Source of the DNA: an uncultured Bacilli bacterium
Lineage (GTDB): Bacteria; Bacillota_I; Bacilli_A; RF39; UBA660
DNA: 16,676 nt
Assembly: GCA_934149465.1 (NCBI GenBank)
Contig: CAKPEZ010000013.1
Coordinates: forward strand, 1 to 16,676
Direction: 5' to 3'
Below are positions 6,062 through 13,832 of this stretch, piece by piece; the first letter of the stretch is position 1; the number at the start of each line of letters is the position of its first letter. The position numbers were made by a program, and so were the translations under genes. A model generated the notes under the pieces. The model ran no database searches. It saw only the letters and a program-made list of their open reading frames with translations, and had not been told where the DNA came from.

Positions 6062-6185
6062 AATTGTAAAATTTGATAATTATATTTAAAATTTTGTAAT
6101 TAGTTATAATTTATAAATGCTTATAATATAAGGCTTTTAACTAGTAATAATTTATTTTGTGTGTGATATATTTTTGCCCCCTGAA

Positions 6186-6210
6186 GAGAGCGAAAGCTCT
6201 CATTTTTTTT
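6186..6210 (+). terminator. Orphan Rho-independent terminator
   Basis: GAGAGC (6186-6191), a GAAA tetraloop and GCTCTC (6196-6201) are followed by ATTTTTTTT. The orientation is plus strand, but no intact plus-strand gene ends upstream. It is probably the surviving 3' end of a deleted or decayed gene, such as an integrase. Confidence 0.85.
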
Positions 6211-6673
6211 ATTGCGATTCAAAGTATAAATAACGAAATTTATAAAGCTTAAAATAGATTTGTTATTAATATTTAATGACAGTAAATTTATATCAAAATG
6301 TATATAAAAAAGCTCAAATTTAATAATTTATGCTATTACATTCGAAAACATCAATAAAAAACAAGTTTTTGTAAAAAGGCAACAAAAACTCTTTTCCTCA
6401 TATAGAATTATATGTTGATAAAATTGTTCATTATGTTCAACTGTATAATATTGAATCTTATGTGTCGGACTTTTTTGACAATTGAAATTATAAATAGTAG
6501 TACGTGAAGCTTCTTAAGAAAATTAAAAATTTCCTTCTGTTATAATATAGAAATGATTTGCCAATCAAAAACTATAAAAACAGTGAGGAGATTTTTATAC
6601 TAAAAAAATAAAACAAAGTCTAGAGACATTTATCTCATATAAAATATAATTAACTTATACAACATAAAATTTA
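6211..6673. other. Gene-poor stretch, 463 bp
   Basis: No convincing ORF on either strand. The only ORFs near the kinase stop on the minus strand are about 10 codons (for example MLYKLIIFYMR) without ribosome sites. It holds the orphan promoter/ribosome site at 6538-6590 and a weak hairpin (GAGA...TCTC near 6624-6637), which could end the kinase transcript on the minus strand because a T-rich tract follows there. There is no AgrD-like peptide or AgrB gene. Confidence 0.5.
6538..6590 (+). promoter_or_regulatory. Extended -10 promoter plus ribosome site without a gene
   Basis: TGTTATAAT (6538-6546) is a full extended -10 element. GTGAGGAG (6583-6590) looks like a good ribosome site 37 nt later. 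The next bases are ATTTTTATACTAAAAAAATAA, with no usable start codon. This looks like a 5' leader cut off from its gene. Confidence 0.45.
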
Positions 6674-7969
6674 TTATTCTTTAATTATTAACTTTTGAAT
6701 ATAAACTTTATCTGTTATTTCTCTTTCTTCTTCAAATAGGGTATGTCCTTTTAAAATACGCTTTGCTAAAACTAATCCATAGCCATGACCTTTTCCTTTA
6801 GTACTATTACCACTTTTATTCTCAATTAACTCAGAATAAGTATTACTGATGATAATTATCACGTCGTTAGGTTCTTTTAATATTTCAATTCCAACTTCTT
6901 TTTCATTACTTGTCATGCTTGCTTCAATTGCGTTATCAATATATACTCCAAGTAATCTTCCTAATTGTTTTAGATCTTCTATACTTAATCTAAATAAAAT
7001 GCTATCCTTTAAATCTTTTGAAATATTAGTTTTAATATTTATTCCTTTTTCTTTAGCGTTTATTACTTTATAATATAACAATCCTTTAATACCAGAAGGC
7101 AAATATCTAAATTTAGTATACTCACCATTTTTAACACTTTTCTCATCATCTAATAGACTATTAATGTAGTTAATTACTTTTTCATTAGAGCTATTTTCTT
7201 CTAGTAATGAACGAATTGAAATAAGTTGATTTTTATTTTCATGATGAATTATTCTTTGATTTTCAATTTGCTCTTCATATGTATTCATAATACCTAAAAC
7301 TGAATCATACTTTGATTCTAGTAATTCTTTATGATGTTTAGTATTTAATAAGTTAATATATATTGCTGTAAATATTATAATCATAATTATACTGATAATA
7401 GTATTATAATCAAATTTATAATCACCAAATCCTAGATAAAATGCTAATATTATACATATAAAACAAACCATCATTATTATAGTCATTAGTTTATCTCTAT
7501 TTAATTTTATGCTATACAAAAGTCTAAATATTCTTCCAAAAATAAAGACATTTATAACAAAATTAGCAGATATTATAAAATTAGTTAAAATGCTAAAGGC
7601 AATGTTTTGGGCAAAATAATTTCCAGTAATTTTGCAAATATATATTGAAACTGTTAAATATAAGATATCACATAGAATTAAATTAATTGCATAAATAAAA
7701 GTTAATAAGGAAACTTTCCAATAAGAAAGCATAAATACTGCTTTTAAAAGAGCAAATATTAAAATAAAAGAACATATCGTTTTAGGGGCTCCTTTTAAAA
7801 GAATACAAGTTATTGTTTCCAAAATTGCAACTACAAAAATAGTTAACAAATCTTTTATGGAAAATTTATAACGCATTTTAGATTTTGGATAGATAAGTGA
7901 TTTCGCCATAAATACACTGCATAAACATAACAGGTAATTTCCAAGAAAATTAATTATAATTGCGGACAT
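6674..7969 (-). CDS. AgrC-like sensor histidine kinase (GHKL)
   Basis: A 431-residue membrane kinase that would sense an extracellular signal (a peptide in relatives) and phosphorylate the LytTR regulator encoded just upstream. Residues about 1-205 hold several hydrophobic segments (near 5-25, 40-57, 64-80, 88-112, 122-150, 160-180, 188-207). A coiled-coil-like helix (about 208-240) leads to the H-box IHHENKNQL (241-249); His243 is the likely phosphoacceptor. The N-box GVYIDNAIEA (341-350, Asn346) and G-box GKGHGYGL (392-399) mark a GHKL ATPase domain (HATPase_c_5). The start codon lies inside the end of the regulator gene (20-nt overlap, different frame), with AAAGG about 12 nt ahead; Met21 is a possible shorter start. 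The ligand is unknown because no AgrBD-type genes are adjacent. Confidence 0.92.
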   Translation of the reverse strand: MSAIIINFLGNYLLCLCSVFMAKSLIYPKSKMRYKFSIKDLLTIFVVAILETITCILLKGAPKTICSFILIFALLKAVFMLSYWKVSLLTFIYAINLILCDILYLTVSIYICKITGNYFAQNIAFSILTNFIISANFVINVFIFGRIFRLLYSIKLNRDKLMTIIMMVCFICIILAFYLGFGDYKFDYNTIISIIMIIIFTAIYINLLNTKHHKELLESKYDSVLGIMNTYEEQIENQRIIHHENKNQLISIRSLLEENSSNEKVINYINSLLDDEKSVKNGEYTKFRYLPSGIKGLLYYKVINAKEKGINIKTNISKDLKDSILFRLSIEDLKQLGRLLGVYIDNAIEASMTSNEKEVGIEILKEPNDVIIIISNTYSELIENKSGNSTKGKGHGYGLVLAKRILKGHTLFEEEREITDKVYIQKLIIKE

Positions 7970-8672
7970 ATGCTTCTAACGCCTTTCTACTACGATTTGA
8001 TATTAAAACTTCTTTTGTTCCATTTGTAAATGTTACCGTATTTTCAGTTAAATCAATATTAGCAATTTTGCTTACATTTATAATACATGATTTATGTGAT
8101 AAAAAGAAACTTGGACCTAACTTGGTAAGTAACTTTTTTAAAGAAGAAAGCAGTTGTATTTTCTTTCCACTTTCAGTAACGATTGTACATTTTTTTCCAA
8201 TAGAAGATTCAATATACAATATTTCATCGTACGGTATCCTATAAGTAATATTACAAAATTTAAATATAAGAATTGGCTTTTTATTAAAAGTATCTAATGC
8301 TAATTTTATATCTTTTTTTAACCTTTCATTATAATTTTTAAATTTTGAAATATAATCTAGAACCATCAGTCTTTCTGAGAATACGTCATTTTTGCATTCA
8401 TTATGGGACGTTAAAAAAATTATAACACTTTTCCAATCGTGCTTGCGGATATTAGATGCAATTTCTAAACCAGATATTTTTGGTAATTCAATATCTAAAA
8501 TATAAATCTTTTCATCAGATGAATCATTAATTATTTTTTGAAATTCTGAATCAAAAGAATTAAATTTATTGATTCGATATTCTAAATCAAGTGGCATTAA
8601 TGTGCTATTAATAATATTAGTGACATTTTCGCATACCTGTTCATTATCGTCACAAATGATAAACTTCAACAT
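7950..8672 (-). CDS. LytTR-family response regulator (AgrA-like)
   Basis: A 240-residue regulator. The receiver domain (1-120) has the acidic pair Asp8/Asp9, phosphoacceptor Asp60 in YILDIELP, Thr88 and Lys110. The LytTR DNA-binding domain (about 130-238) begins LIFKFCNITYRIPYDEILYIES and includes FFLSHKSCIINVSKI. LytTR domains bind direct repeats with their ten-stranded beta fold. AAGGAGTG lies 7 nt before the ATG (8672), giving a strong ribosome site. It is the first gene of the two-gene minus-strand operon with the kinase, which starts before it ends. The candidate promoter is at 8706-8734. Targets are unknown; I did not find AgrA-like paired repeats in the 182-bp divergent region toward the gene at 8855. 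Confidence 0.94.
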   Translation of the reverse strand: MLKFIICDDNEQVCENVTNIINSTLMPLDLEYRINKFNSFDSEFQKIINDSSDEKIYILDIELPKISGLEIASNIRKHDWKSVIIFLTSHNECKNDVFSERLMVLDYISKFKNYNERLKKDIKLALDTFNKKPILIFKFCNITYRIPYDEILYIESSIGKKCTIVTESGKKIQLLSSLKKLLTKLGPSFFLSHKSCIINVSKIANIDLTENTVTFTNGTKEVLISNRSRKALEAYVRNYN

Positions 8673-8705
8673 ATAATTTCACTCCTTAAAAACAAATCTA
8701 AATAC

Positions 8706-8734
8706 ATTATAGCACTAAAATATCGTTGTGTAGT
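8706..8734 (-). promoter_or_regulatory. Promoter of the two-component operon
   Basis: On the minus strand, TGCTATAAT (an extended -10; hexamer at 8711-8706) lies 33 nt upstream of the regulator ATG. ACTACA (8734-8729) is a half-matching -35 at 17 bp. The extended -10 is the main support. Confidence 0.55.
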
Positions 8735-8854
8735 ATTATAATTGACATTTTTATAATTTTTTTAATTCAATAAAAGTGTATAATCAAAAAAAAGTTTAGG
8801 TTTTTCTTTAGCTTATTTCTAAGATATAGTATAATGTTGATAGGACGTGATATT

Positions 8855-9664
8855 ATGAAAAAGAAAGAATTTTTGAATAAACTAGAGAAAAAATTAACTA
8901 TTTTAAATAGTAACGAAAGAAAAAAAGTTTTAAAGTCTTATGAAAATAAAATTGATGAATTAATAGAAAAGGGTCAAGATGAAACAGATGCTATTTCTTC
9001 TTTAGAAAGTATAGATAATATTGTAAAAAAAGTATTAGCTTCATATAGCATTAATACTGAATATCAAGATAACAATTTTTCTCTATCAGATTTCTTTAGT
9101 GATCTAACTAAGAAAGCTAAAGACTTTTTAACTTCAATATTTAATGGTAGTATTGAAGAGTTATTAAATTTTCTTTTAAAAATATTGATTTTATTCATTT
9201 TTATTGTGATATTTCATATTCCATTTTCTTTAATTAGAGAATTAGTAATTCATTTTTTAGAATTTTTACCAAGTGTTATTAAAGATAGCTTTATTATATT
9301 ATGGCGTATTTTTGTTGAATTTTCTTATATTATAATTTCTGCACTAATACTATTTTCTAATTTAAAAAGTGATTTTAAATATTTTAGAAAAAATAACAGT
9401 CAAAATGATGATCGTTATTTAAAAGAATTTAGTAATAATCTAAAGAAAGTACTTAGAGTAGTCTATAATTTATTCATTATAATATTTTCGATTCCACTTT
9501 TATTTCTTTTTATATTATCAATAATTTTAGTAGCACTTTTATTAACTTTATTTAGTAAAGGAGTATTCCTTGGTGGAACTATTATATTTATTGTTGGTCT
9601 TGGAATGTTAATCTTTTCTTTACTTGTTATTATTTTTAATAGCGTTAAGGCAGGTGATAGATAA
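8855..9664 (+). CDS. HAAS/DUF1700-domain membrane protein
   Basis: A 269-residue protein. Residues 1-65 match the HAAS/DUF1700 cytoplasmic domain (KKKEFLNKLEKKL, then ERKKVLKSYENKIDELIEKG and DETDAISSLESIDNIVKKVL). Four or more membrane segments follow (about 100-125, 145-170, 210-235, 240-262). Proteins of this type often accompany PadR regulators and DUF4097 proteins and are thought to act in envelope stress or signalling; the biochemical role is unknown. Start: ATG 8855 follows AGGACGTG (8842-8849); the in-frame ATG at 8834 lies within a TATAAT (8830-8835) and is rejected. That TATAAT is a possible -10, though with 20 bp to the start the leader would be very short. The stop overlaps the next ATG (TAATG). 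No PadR gene is adjacent, which is unusual for this family. Confidence 0.82.
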   Translation: MKKKEFLNKLEKKLTILNSNERKKVLKSYENKIDELIEKGQDETDAISSLESIDNIVKKVLASYSINTEYQDNNFSLSDFFSDLTKKAKDFLTSIFNGSIEELLNFLLKILILFIFIVIFHIPFSLIRELVIHFLEFLPSVIKDSFIILWRIFVEFSYIIISALILFSNLKSDFKYFRKNNSQNDDRYLKEFSNNLKKVLRVVYNLFIIIFSIPLLFLFILSIILVALLLTLFSKGVFLGGTIIFIVGLGMLIFSLLVIIFNSVKAGDR

Positions 9665-10125
9665 TGAAGAAATATGGATATTTATTAGCATGTTCTTTAT
9701 TTATAATTGTTATAGGTTTACTTCTTATGATTATAGATGTTAATAGTTTAGAAGTTATAGATGGTCTTCCAAGCAATTTTACCTCTAGTACAAAAATTTA
9801 TGAATATGATGAAAATACCAAAATATATTTAAAATATAATTCTAATAAAGTTAAAATAATTAGTAATGAAAATATTGAAGGGATAAAGATTGAAGTTACT
9901 TATTTTGAAGATTATGATAATCTTAATATAGTAGAAACAATGACTAAAGAAGCTATGATCCTAGAAATATCAGATGTTAGAAATTATCATTTTTATAGAG
10001 TATTAAGTGATTTAATTGGTAATTTAGGCAAAAGAAAATTATATAATTATTCTTCTTTGTATGATGCAAATATCACAGTTTATGCTAATAGTAGTTATGT
10101 AAAGAATGTGATTGTAAATGGCTAG
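9664..10125 (+). CDS. Small membrane-anchored extracytoplasmic protein (DUF4097-like context)
   Basis: A 153-residue protein with one N-terminal membrane segment or uncleaved signal (residues about 6-26, YLLACSLFIIVIGLLLMIID), then a 125-residue, probably beta-rich outer domain with many Asn, Tyr and Ile residues. Position directly after a HAAS/DUF1700 gene, with a TAATG overlap, is where DUF4097 adhesin-like proteins are usually found, but this one is short and I cannot confirm the family from sequence. AGGTG (9651-9655) is an adequate ribosome site. It overlaps HemW by 8 nt. Confidence 0.75.
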   Translation: MKKYGYLLACSLFIIVIGLLLMIIDVNSLEVIDGLPSNFTSSTKIYEYDENTKIYLKYNSNKVKIISNENIEGIKIEVTYFEDYDNLNIVETMTKEAMILEISDVRNYHFYRVLSDLIGNLGKRKLYNYSSLYDANITVYANSSYVKNVIVNG

Positions 10126-11206
10126 TAGCGTTTATATTCATGTTCCTTTTTGTATGCATATTTGTTCATACTGTGATTTTTGTAAATTATATTACAATAA
10201 AAAAGATGCTTCTTTATATTTAGAAAAGTTAGAAAAAGAAATAAAAGATCGTTATGCAAATGAGAAGATAAAAACATTATATATTGGTGGTGGTACTCCT
10301 TCTTCATTAGATTTTTCTTTATTAAAAAGATTATTAGAGATTACTAAAATATTTTCATTAGAAGATAATTATGAATTTACTTTTGAGGCTAATCCTGAGA
10401 ATTTAGATAATGCCAAACTTAAGCTATTGCAAGAATATGGAGTAAACCGTCTTAGTATTGGGATTGAATCTAGTAATAAAAAGTATTTAAAAGTTTTAAA
10501 TAGGTATCATTCTTTTGAAGATGCTAAAAAAATAGTAAAGCTTGCTAAAGAAAATGGTTTTTCTAATATAAATGTTGATTTTATGTACGGTTTTGCCGAT
10601 CAAACTTTAGAAGAGGTAATAGAAGATTTGCAAAATATTATATCTCTTGATGTTCCTCATATTTCAGTATATAGTTTAATTATTGAAGAGCACACTAAAC
10701 TTTATATAGATAAATATCAAAAAACAGATGAAGATACTGAGTATTTGATGTATAATAAAATAACTGAGCTAATGAACAGGTCTAATTATATTAATTATGA
10801 ATTTAGTAATTATGCCAAAAAAGGATATGAATCTAGACATAATTTAGTTTATTGGAATAATTATGAATATTATGGATTTGGATTAGGTGCTACTGCTTAT
10901 CTAGATAACTATCGGATAGAAAATACTCATAGTCTTAATAAGTATTTAAAAGAAGATTATATTAAAGAAAAAGTGTATGTTGATTTAGAAGAAAAAATGG
11001 AAAACGAGCTAATCTTAGGTCTTAGAAAGATTAAGGGAGTTAATATGAAGTTATTTGAAGAAAAGTATCATAAAAAAATAGAAGAAGTATTTGATATAAA
11101 AGAATTACTTAGTAATAATATGCTTCTTATTAATGAAGATTATCTTTTAATAAACCCTAAATATTTATATTTATCAAATGAAATCTTAGTTCAATTTATA
11201 AAATAA
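10118..11206 (+). CDS. hemW: HemW-type radical SAM protein
   Basis: A 362-residue homologue of HemW, formerly annotated as oxygen-independent coproporphyrinogen III oxidase-like. HemW is a heme chaperone, not an oxidase. The radical-SAM cluster motif is CMHICSYC (Cys12, Cys16, Cys19), followed by Cys22 as in HemW (SYCDFCK). GGGTPS (about 58-63) binds AdoMet; ANPENL, RLSIGIES and NVDFMYGFADQT are further core strands. A C-terminal HemN-type domain (about 290-362) has NELILGLRKIKGVN. No heme-synthesis gene is visible here. The start overlaps the previous gene and has no strong ribosome site, so translation probably relies on coupling. Confidence 0.93.
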   Translation: MASSVYIHVPFCMHICSYCDFCKLYYNKKDASLYLEKLEKEIKDRYANEKIKTLYIGGGTPSSLDFSLLKRLLEITKIFSLEDNYEFTFEANPENLDNAKLKLLQEYGVNRLSIGIESSNKKYLKVLNRYHSFEDAKKIVKLAKENGFSNINVDFMYGFADQTLEEVIEDLQNIISLDVPHISVYSLIIEEHTKLYIDKYQKTDEDTEYLMYNKITELMNRSNYINYEFSNYAKKGYESRHNLVYWNNYEYYGFGLGATAYLDNYRIENTHSLNKYLKEDYIKEKVYVDLEEKMENELILGLRKIKGVNMKLFEEKYHKKIEEVFDIKELLSNNMLLINEDYLLINPKYLYLSNEILVQFIK

Positions 11207-11217
11207 TGGAGGACAAT

Positions 11218-11799
11218 ATGGAAAAAAAAGACTATTTTAAAACAGAATTATCATATATAAAGGATGAAACTTATCGAAATGATGCAGCTTATTTAATAAG
11301 TATATTACCAGATTACTTCTTCGAAGTACCAGCATCATCAACAGGAAAATATCATCCAGCATTCGCATCAACTAAAAGTGGACTAGTAAAACATACTAAA
11401 GTAGCAGTTAGAATTGCTAAAGAATTACTAGATAATGAAACAGTTGGAGGGAAATTTACTCCAAGAGAAAAAGACTTAATTATAGTAGCGCTTTTACTTC
11501 ATGATGGCCTAAAACACGGAGTAGAAGGTGGAAAATATACAATGTTTGATCATCCTCTTCAAGCATCTAAATTTATTATGGAAAATAAAGATAACTTAAA
11601 AATGGATACTTTTGATATCCGCTTTGTTTGTACTTTAATTGAATCTCATATGGGACAGTGGACTTATGATAGTTATAAACATGAAGACGTATTACCAAAG
11701 CCAGTAAATGCTGCTAGTAGATTCGTTCATATGTGTGATTTTCTTTCTAGTAAAAAGTTTCTTGATGTAAAATTTAATGATTTAGAAATAGATGGCTAA
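11218..11799 (+). CDS. HD-domain hydrolase
   Basis: A 193-residue protein with an HD-superfamily metal site: His59 (VKHTK), the doublet His95-Asp96 in LLLHDGLKHG with His100, and His112 (FDHP). A distal aspartate in HMCDF (near the C-terminus) may complete the metal ligands. HD proteins hydrolyse phosphate esters of nucleotides; the substrate is unknown. Start: ATG 11218 with TGGAGGAC 4-6 nt ahead; the ATG at 11206 overlaps the HemW stop and precedes the ribosome site, so it is less likely. Last gene of the run starting at 8855, spaced 11 nt from HemW. No clear terminator follows in 11800-11853. Confidence 0.85.
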   Translation: MEKKDYFKTELSYIKDETYRNDAAYLISILPDYFFEVPASSTGKYHPAFASTKSGLVKHTKVAVRIAKELLDNETVGGKFTPREKDLIIVALLLHDGLKHGVEGGKYTMFDHPLQASKFIMENKDNLKMDTFDIRFVCTLIESHMGQWTYDSYKHEDVLPKPVNAASRFVHMCDFLSSKKFLDVKFNDLEIDG

Positions 11800-11853
11800 A
11801 ATTAGGAATTACCCCATTAATGTATTAATATAATTTAATATAAGAGGTAATTT

Positions 11854-12852
11854 ATGAGAAAAAATATATTTATATATGTAGGAATTATTACTTTAATAAT
11901 AGGAACTGTCTTTTTTAGTATTAAGAAAAATGTAGTTAAAGATATTACTATAAAAAAAGATAATATCGAAGTTATATATCCATATTTTAATGTAAAAGAA
12001 CTTGATAATACTTTAAGTAATTATATAACATCATCTTTAAAAGGCTTAACTAAAGATGAGAGTATTTTTATAGATTATGATTACTCAGTTTATCAAAATA
12101 GCATTAACGTTAATCTATATATAACAATTAATCATAATACAGTACTAGAAGTATTTGAGTATGATCGAAATGATAAGACGGTAAAAAAATCAGAAATTAC
12201 AAATTTTAGTAATAATTATATTTCTTATCCTAAAAACATTATTAATAAAAATAAAAAGATGGTAGCGTTTACTTTTGATGATGGTCCTAATTATAATACT
12301 AAGAAATTAATAGATGTACTCAATAAACATAGAGTTCATGCTAGTTTCTTTGTCGTAGGATCTAACGTTAAATCTCATACTAGGATTATCAAATATATGA
12401 AAGAAAGTGGCATGGATATAGGTAATCATACATACAATCATAAAGAACTAACTAAATATAAAAAAAATATTATAAAAAATGAAATAGAACTTACTAACAA
12501 TGCTATTTATGAAGCAACTTCTTCTTATCCTAAATTCTTAAGACCACCTTATGGATCAATAAATAAAAAAGTTAAAGAAGTATCTAGTAATATGCCAATG
12601 ATAATATGGAATTTAGATACTTTAGATTGGAAATGCCATAATTCAGAATATATTGTTAAGAAAATATTAAATAACATTGACGATGGAGATATTATTTTAA
12701 TGCATAGCATTTATAGCGCTACTATTAATGCGGTTGATATAGTAATTCCTAAGTTAAAAGATATAGGATATGAAGTTGTTAGCGTAAGTGAATTATTCTA
12801 TTATAAAGATAAAACCTATCAAAATGGCTTAGTCTATAGTTATGTTAGATAA
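11854..12852 (+). CDS. Membrane-anchored polysaccharide deacetylase (NodB domain)
   Basis: A 332-residue enzyme predicted to remove acetyl groups from cell-wall peptidoglycan or another N-acetylated glycan, outside the membrane. An N-terminal anchor (about 5-22) is followed by a beta-rich region (30-130) and the NodB domain (about 134-320) with every motif: TFDDGP (140-145, base Asp142 and metal Asp143), metal His192 and His196 in GNHTYNH, RPPYG (230-234), the LDTLDW segment (254-259) and LMHS (His284). AAGAGGT (11842-11848) is the ribosome site; TATAAT at 11829-11834 is a possible -10 with no recognisable -35. The gene is monocistronic, closed by the terminator at 12851. It resembles PdaA/PgdA-type deacetylases; the exact substrate is not readable from sequence. 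Confidence 0.93.
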   Translation: MRKNIFIYVGIITLIIGTVFFSIKKNVVKDITIKKDNIEVIYPYFNVKELDNTLSNYITSSLKGLTKDESIFIDYDYSVYQNSINVNLYITINHNTVLEVFEYDRNDKTVKKSEITNFSNNYISYPKNIINKNKKMVAFTFDDGPNYNTKKLIDVLNKHRVHASFFVVGSNVKSHTRIIKYMKESGMDIGNHTYNHKELTKYKKNIIKNEIELTNNAIYEATSSYPKFLRPPYGSINKKVKEVSSNMPMIIWNLDTLDWKCHNSEYIVKKILNNIDDGDIILMHSIYSATINAVDIVIPKLKDIGYEVVSVSELFYYKDKTYQNGLVYSYVR

Positions 12853-12897
12853 AACTATTCAAAGAAAATACTTGAATAGTTTTTATTGTCTTTTTTT
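12851..12897 (+). terminator. Rho-independent terminator after deacetylase
   Basis: AAAACTATTCAA (12851-12862) pairs perfectly with TTGAATAGTTTT (12872-12883) around a 9-nt loop, followed by T-rich DNA with a T7 run (12891-12897). The stem starts at the gene's stop codon. Confidence 0.85.
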
Positions 12898-12914
12898 AAG
12901 CGATATACTATAAT
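12886..12914 (+). promoter_or_regulatory. Promoter of the ABC exporter operon
   Basis: TTGTCT (12886-12891), a 17-bp spacer and a perfect TATAAT (12909-12914) are nested against the previous terminator. The leader would be very short, with the ribosome site (12921-12926) at the expected transcript start region. Confidence 0.6.
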
Positions 12915-12932
12915 AAAAATGAGGTGAATAAA

Positions 12933-13832
12933 ATGCTGAAAGTATCTAATGTTAGTAAATATTATGCTAGTTTAAAAGCAGTAGATAATTTAAGCTTTGA
13001 AGTTAAAGAAGGCGAAATTTTTGGACTTTTAGGCTTAAATGGAGCAGGGAAAACTACCACATTTAGAATGATTATGGGACTAATTGATGATTATACAGGC
13101 ACTATTACTTTAAATGGTCAAAAAATTGATTATTCCATTACAGACAAAATAGGCTTTCTTACTGAAGAAAGAAGCCTACTTACTAAAATGACTGTTTTAG
13201 AACAAGTAAAATTCTATGCTGTATTAAAAGGAATGACAGAAGAAAAAGCAGAAAAAGAATTAGATAGTCTCTTAGAACTTTTTGAAATCAAAGATTATAA
13301 ATATAAAAAAATTAAAGAATTATCTAAAGGAAATCAACAAAAAATTCAGTTTATAACTGCCATTATTCATAAGCCAAAGCTTTTAATTTTAGATGAGCCT
13401 TTTAGTGGCCTTGATCCTATTAATGTTGAATTATTTAAAAAAGTGATTCTAAAACTAAAAGAAAGTGGCACTATAATAATCTTTTCTTCTCATAGAATGG
13501 AACATGTAGAATTATTTTGTGAAAAACTAGTAGTACTTGTTAAAGGAAAAGCTGTCATAAATGGCTATCTAAAAGATATAAAGAAAGAATATGGTAAAAA
13601 GAATATTATCATTAGAGGAAATATTAATAAAGAAGAAATCTTAAAAGAAAAAGGTGTCTTAAATATTTCTAAAGAAAAAGAAGATTATATTATTTCTGTT
13701 GAAAATATTGATATAGCAAGTAAAATATTTCATCTTATTAACAAATATGATAATATAACTAAATTTACTATTGAAGATCCTTCATTAAATGAAATATTTA
13801 TTGCGAAAGTAGGCGCTAATTATGAGAAATAA
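12933..13832 (+). CDS. ABC transporter ATP-binding protein, NatA/YhaQ type
   Basis: A 299-residue ATPase that powers export through the permease encoded next. Walker A is GLNGAGKTT (34-42, Lys40), the signature is LSKGNQQ (130-136), Walker B is LLILDE (150-155), then the D-loop SGLD (158-161) and the switch His187. The Q-loop position reads FLTEERSLL, with no Gln, a variant I associate with the NatA/YhaQ group. Residues about 220-299 are the extra C-terminal domain of ABC-2 exporters. Start: ATG 12933 follows GAGGTG (12921-12926); the GTG at 12924 overlaps that site. It overlaps the permease by 11 nt. The substrate is unknown; sodium or drug export is only a family-level suggestion. Confidence 0.93.
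   Translation: MLKVSNVSKYYASLKAVDNLSFEVKEGEIFGLLGLNGAGKTTTFRMIMGLIDDYTGTITLNGQKIDYSITDKIGFLTEERSLLTKMTVLEQVKFYAVLKGMTEEKAEKELDSLLELFEIKDYKYKKIKELSKGNQQKIQFITAIIHKPKLLILDEPFSGLDPINVELFKKVILKLKESGTIIIFSSHRMEHVELFCEKLVVLVKGKAVINGYLKDIKKEYGKKNIIIRGNINKEEILKEKGVLNISKEKEDYIISVENIDIASKIFHLINKYDNITKFTIEDPSLNEIFIAKVGANYEK

Noticed and set aside
7960..8244. 94-codon plus-strand ORF
   Set aside because: Antisense shadow of the LytTR domain of the response regulator, which has clear family motifs.
8742..8784. TTGACA (8742-8747) with TATAAT (8779-8784) as a promoter for the gene at 8855
   Set aside because: The 31-bp spacer is far outside the workable range; no good -10 lies at 16-18 bp.
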